A stretch of 23,617 nt of DNA from NCBI GenBank assembly GCA_003561815.1, contig PWVP01000089.1:1-23617 (forward strand), in the 5' to 3' direction. The DNA comes from Campylobacterota bacterium. GTDB taxonomy: Bacteria > Campylobacterota > Campylobacteria > Campylobacterales > SZUA-545. Below, in pieces: positions 20,879 to 23,617 of the stretch (its first letter is position 1; every line of letters begins with the position of its first letter). The notes below the pieces were generated by a model that did no database searches, was not told the DNA's origin, and saw only the letters and a program-made list of their open reading frames with translations. The translations under genes and the position numbers were made by a program.

Positions 20879-22378
20879 GTGCAAACGGTTTTTAATCTTC
20901 CCGAGACGGTGAGTGTCGATCAGCTGCTCGAAGCGTTGCCTCTGGCCTATGCAGAGCCCAAAAAAGAGCGCGTCAAGCGGTGCTATCTGGACACCTTTGA
21001 TGGGCGGCTGCACGGCGTGGATTGGCTGCTCTATCAAGAGGGTGACGAGCTGGTTTTAGAACGAAACGGTGAGCGTGATCGCTTTAGCTTTTCAGGGCGC
21101 ATACCGCTTCTGGCCGCCGATCTGGACCAGTCCCCCGCGGCGCGATCGCTTCAGAAGGTGATCGAAAACCGCGCGCTTTTGCCGGTTTTAGAGACGGTGT
21201 GTGAGAGCTGTCGCTGGCCGCTGGTCGACAGCGAACAAAAAAGCCACCTCTCTTTGGAGTATCAGCAGCTGAGCACCCCCCAGGGTTCGCACTGCGATCG
21301 GATCGTCCTTCGCCCGATGCGTGGCTATGAGAAGAGTCTGCGCCGCTGCGCGCGCGCTCTGGAGAAGATGGGGTGTGCGATCGCCCCTTCGCCGCTGGAG
21401 GAGTGGCTCTTTGCTGCGCTGCCTGATTGGCCCAAGCCGCCGCGCCTGCGCTCTGATCAGGCGGCCTACAGCGCGTTTTGTGCCATCGCCCACTACCAGC
21501 TGGAGGTGATGGTGCTCAATGAGCCCGGTGTCCTTACGGCGGAGGATGTGGAGTTTCTGCACGACTTTCGGGTGGCGTTGCGCCGCACGCGAAGCTTGAT
21601 CGGTCAGCTTAAAGGGGTGCTCTCTGCTGAGGTGACCGAGCGGTTTAAGGCGGACTTTTCGTGGCTGGGTGCCCAGACCGGACGGGTGCGGGATCTGGAT
21701 GTGTGGCAAGAGCAGCTGCACCAGCAGAGCGCAGAGCTGCCTGCCGATCTGCGCGCCGGGCTGGAGCCGCTGCTGCGCTTTATCCAAAACGATCGCAAAC
21801 GGCTCAAGCGGGGGCTGGATAAGGTGATCGAAGGTTCGGTCTATGGCGATCTAAAAAACCGTTGGCGCACGCTGCTTGAGGAGCAGGCAGAGACGACCCA
21901 GGGTGTGCTGGCCGGTGAGCCGATCGGGAAGCTGGCCGCTCGGCAGCTCTATAAGCGAATCGGGCGGGTGCTTAAAGATGGCTCGGCCATTACGGAGGCG
22001 AGCCCCGATGAAGAGCTGCATACGCTACGGATCGACTGTAAAAAGGTGCGGTATCTACTGGAGTTTTTCGGATCGCTCTTTAGGGGGCGATCGATGAAGC
22101 GGATGATCAAGCAGCTTAAGAGGCTTCAGTCCACACTGGGGGATTTTCAGGACATCTCCACGCAGCGGCACAATCTCAACGACACCCTCGATCGGATGAA
22201 GCGGCAGAAGAGAACCACCCCCGAGTGCCTGATGGCAACGGGGGCGCTGTTAAGCCATCTACAGCAGGAGCATGATCGGCTAAGGGCACAATTTTTTAAG
22301 GAGTTTGAAAAATTTAGCGATCCGGGACTGAGCGGTGCCGTCCTAAAAGAGCTCAAAGCGCAGAAGGAGCCCAGATGA
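20879..22378 (+). CDS. CHAD-domain protein with N-terminal CYTH-like region
   Basis: 499 residues, cytoplasmic. The C-terminal CHAD domain (about 195-490) is a helical, strongly basic fold with conserved histidines. Typical motifs are LHDFRVALRRTRSLIGQLK (about 227-245), GAQTGRVRDLDVW, and the second-repeat pair LHTLRIDCKKVRYLLEFF (about 380) and LQSTLGDFQDI. CHAD domains bind inorganic polyphosphate and are found on polyphosphate granules. The N-terminal region (about 30-185) has CYTH-like strands (RCYLDTFDGRLHGVDWLLY, ELVLERNG) but lacks the first ExExK motif, so triphosphatase activity is doubtful. It starts with GTG at 20879, with AGGAG 7 nt upstream. Its TGA overlaps the ATG of the ParA gene (ATGA), so the two are translationally coupled. 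Confidence 0.9.
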   Translation: MQTVFNLPETVSVDQLLEALPLAYAEPKKERVKRCYLDTFDGRLHGVDWLLYQEGDELVLERNGERDRFSFSGRIPLLAADLDQSPAARSLQKVIENRALLPVLETVCESCRWPLVDSEQKSHLSLEYQQLSTPQGSHCDRIVLRPMRGYEKSLRRCARALEKMGCAIAPSPLEEWLFAALPDWPKPPRLRSDQAAYSAFCAIAHYQLEVMVLNEPGVLTAEDVEFLHDFRVALRRTRSLIGQLKGVLSAEVTERFKADFSWLGAQTGRVRDLDVWQEQLHQQSAELPADLRAGLEPLLRFIQNDRKRLKRGLDKVIEGSVYGDLKNRWRTLLEEQAETTQGVLAGEPIGKLAARQLYKRIGRVLKDGSAITEASPDEELHTLRIDCKKVRYLLEFFGSLFRGRSMKRMIKQLKRLQSTLGDFQDISTQRHNLNDTLDRMKRQKRTTPECLMATGALLSHLQQEHDRLRAQFFKEFEKFSDPGLSGAVLKELKAQKEPR

Positions 22379-23115
22379 AATCGATTGCCGTCTATAACTT
22401 CAAAGGGGGGGTCGGAAAGACCGCCGCCAGTGTCAATCTCGCCTATGAGGGGGCTCGAAGCGGGCAGAAGACCCTGCTGTGGGATCTCGACCCCCAGGGT
22501 GCGAGCAGCTTCTATTTCCGTATCAAGCCTAAAATCAAAGGCGATGCGAAGCGGCTTTTAAAAAAGACCAACAAAGCTCTCGATCAGATCAAAGCGACCG
22601 ATTATGAGAATCTCGATCTGCTTCCAGCGGATCTCTCCTACCGGGAGATGGATATCGTGCTTGATGAGATGAAGCGCTCCAAAAAGCGTTTCGGTCCGCT
22701 CTTTGAGGCGCTGGAGGAGGAGGGGTATGAGACGCTTTTAATCGACTGCCCGCCGGGGCTGACGCTGGTGAGCGAGAATGCGATGATCGCGAGCGATCTG
22801 ATCGCCTCGCCCATTATCCCCACCCCCCTCTCGCTGCGCGCGTACGATCAGATGACCGCCCACGCCAAGGGGCTGGGGATTAAAAAGGATCGCTTCGCCC
22901 CCTTCTTCTCGATGGTCGATCGGCGCAAAAGTCTGCACCGGGAGGTGGTGACAAGCTTTATCGATGCTCACAAGGCGCTTAATAGCGTCATCCCCTATCT
23001 GAGCAGTATCGAGCGGATGGGGTTAAGCCGCGAACCGGTGGCGGTCTCAGAGCCGCGCTCGGGCGCTGCCAGGGCCTATCGGCTGCTCTTTGAGGAGATC
23101 GAGCAGCTTCTCTAG
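22375..23115 (+). CDS. ParA/MinD-family ATPase coupled to the CHAD gene
   Basis: 246 residues. The deviant Walker A KGGVGKTAASVNLA has the signature lysine K10 and K15. Walker A-prime is WDLDPQGASS (D37/D39) and Walker B is LLIDCPPGL. A lysine-rich insertion follows Walker A-prime (IKPKIKGDAKRLLKKTNKAL). No DNA-binding HTH N-terminus is present, and no parB or recognisable centromere repeats are nearby. It is therefore unlikely to be a chromosome or plasmid partition ParA and fits the orphan ParA-type ATPases that position protein or granule cargos. The ATG overlaps the CHAD stop by 4 bp. The cargo is inferred to be a CHAD-coated polyphosphate granule; this is untested. Confidence 0.88.
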   Translation: MKSIAVYNFKGGVGKTAASVNLAYEGARSGQKTLLWDLDPQGASSFYFRIKPKIKGDAKRLLKKTNKALDQIKATDYENLDLLPADLSYREMDIVLDEMKRSKKRFGPLFEALEEEGYETLLIDCPPGLTLVSENAMIASDLIASPIIPTPLSLRAYDQMTAHAKGLGIKKDRFAPFFSMVDRRKSLHREVVTSFIDAHKALNSVIPYLSSIERMGLSREPVAVSEPRSGAARAYRLLFEEIEQLL

Positions 23116-23146
23116 AGTGCGCTCTTAGCCCCTGACTCTAGAGAAG
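23107..23146. repeat. Perfect 12-bp inverted repeat spanning the ends of the convergent parA-like and phnE genes
   Basis: CTTCTCTAGAGT (23107-23118) and ACTCTAGAGAAG (23135-23146) are perfect reverse complements separated by 16 bases. The left arm contains the parA-like TAG stop and the right arm lies in the last codons of phnE. Either transcript would form a 12-bp stem at its 3' end. There is no T-run, so it is not a standard intrinsic terminator, but it may act as a bidirectional 3'-end structure. Confidence 0.6.
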
Positions 23147-23617
23147 TGAAGCGCGCGGGAGATGCGATCGATAATCACCGTCAGGGCGATGATGATGATC
23201 AGATAGGTGGAGGCCTCCTCGAAGCGGAACCACTCGAAGCTGAAGTTGAAGTAGAACCCAAGCCCACCGGCGCCCACCATCCCCAGCACCACGGCGGTGC
23301 GGACATTGGTCTCAAACTGAAAGAAGGCGTAGGTGAGCCAGTCGCGCCACGCCACCGGGACCGCTACCACCCCAAAGCAGGTGATCCGCGAGCCGTGATA
23401 GCCCTGCTCGTAGCGGCGGTAGGGGGTGTTGTCGATGCTTTCGCCAAAGACCCGCACCAGCACCCCGGCGGTGTGAATCGCCAGCGCGATGGTGCCCGCT
23501 AAGATATTGGGCCCGAAAAAGGCGATAAACAAAAATGCCCACATCACCTCCGGCACGCCGCGACTAATCAGCCCTACCAGGCGGGCGATCACCATCTGAA
23601 TCGCGCGGAGGGTACGA
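23125..23617 (-). CDS. phnE: Phosphonate/phosphite ABC transporter permease PhnE-like, C-terminal part (start beyond right edge)
   Basis: Inner-membrane permease. The visible C-terminal 163 residues or so hold membrane helices (MWAFLFIAFFGPNILAGTIA, VVLGMVGAGGLGFYFNF, YLIIIIALTVIIDRISRAL). The permease signature region is LAIHTAGVLVRVFGESIDNT and FFQFETNVRTAVVLG, as in PhnE/PtxC-type permeases of phosphonate and phosphite importers. The frame stays open to the last base, so the N-terminus and probably the other transporter genes lie to the right. The stop is 9 bp from the end of the convergent ParA-like gene. Association with phosphonate, phosphite or phosphate cannot be settled from this piece. 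Confidence 0.8.
   Translation of the reverse strand, partial: RTLRAIQMVIARLVGLISRGVPEVMWAFLFIAFFGPNILAGTIALAIHTAGVLVRVFGESIDNTPYRRYEQGYHGSRITCFGVVAVPVAWRDWLTYAFFQFETNVRTAVVLGMVGAGGLGFYFNFSFEWFRFEEASTYLIIIIALTVIIDRISRALHFSRVRG

Noticed and set aside
22375..23115. Plasmid or chromosome partition locus (parAB-parS)
   Set aside because: No parB-like gene, no N-terminal DNA-binding domain and no repeated parS-like sites near the ParA gene; the surroundings are ordinary chromosomal metabolic genes.
1..23617. tRNA, rRNA, riboswitch, insertion sequence, prophage, CRISPR or toxin-antitoxin
   Set aside because: I looked in all intergenic stretches (each under 200 bp) and found no cloverleaf, repeat-spacer array, transposase or terminal repeats that would support any of these.

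Overview
The window is GC-rich (clearly above 50% by eye), densely coded DNA from a Gram-negative bacterium. The large PstC and PstA with periplasmic insertions, the Pst/PhoU/PhoB/PhoR set, the HQWRQP-type sensor kinase and the EAL-CBS-GGDEF protein together suggest a proteobacterium in the broad sense (Gammaproteobacteria or Campylobacterota); I cannot name the genus. There are no RNA genes, insertion sequences or CRISPR arrays.

Layout. 1-4456 (minus strand): pstS, pstC and the start of pstA (high-affinity phosphate ABC transporter), with a candidate 29-codon ORF between pstC and pstA. 4642-9371 (plus): phoU, phoB, phoR, then an NHL-like propeller protein of unknown role and an iron-dependent alcohol dehydrogenase. 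9343-14577 (minus): a three-gene operon of a PHP phosphoesterase/GT4 fusion, a second GT4 glycosyltransferase and a two-domain PlsC/OlsB-like acyltransferase. This looks like a membrane-lipid replacement module (ornithine lipid plus glycolipid). 14697-16323 (plus): a soluble PAS histidine kinase and a single-domain response regulator. 16320-18086 (minus): an EAL-CBS-GGDEF protein. 18192-20090 (plus): a chemoreceptor. 20087-20761 (minus): an ApaH/PrpE-like phosphatase. 20879-23115 (plus): a CHAD protein (polyphosphate-binding family) translationally coupled to a ParA-type ATPase. 23125-23617 (minus): the C-terminal part of a PhnE-like phosphonate/phosphite permease.

The unifying theme is phosphate starvation. 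Six candidate Pho boxes share one geometry: a TGTCA-like half-site, a second half-site 11 bp on (weak in one), and a -10-like hexamer starting 27-28 bp after the first half-site. They lie before pstS, pstC, phoU, the lipid operon, the EAL-CBS-GGDEF gene and the phosphatase gene. I read the region as a Pho island: phosphate and phosphonate uptake, PhoBR/PhoU signalling, phosphorus-free membrane lipids, c-di-GMP and chemotaxis outputs, and a candidate polyphosphate-granule (CHAD-ParA) system. The regulatory and lipid interpretations are inferences from sequence; the individual protein families are mostly clear.
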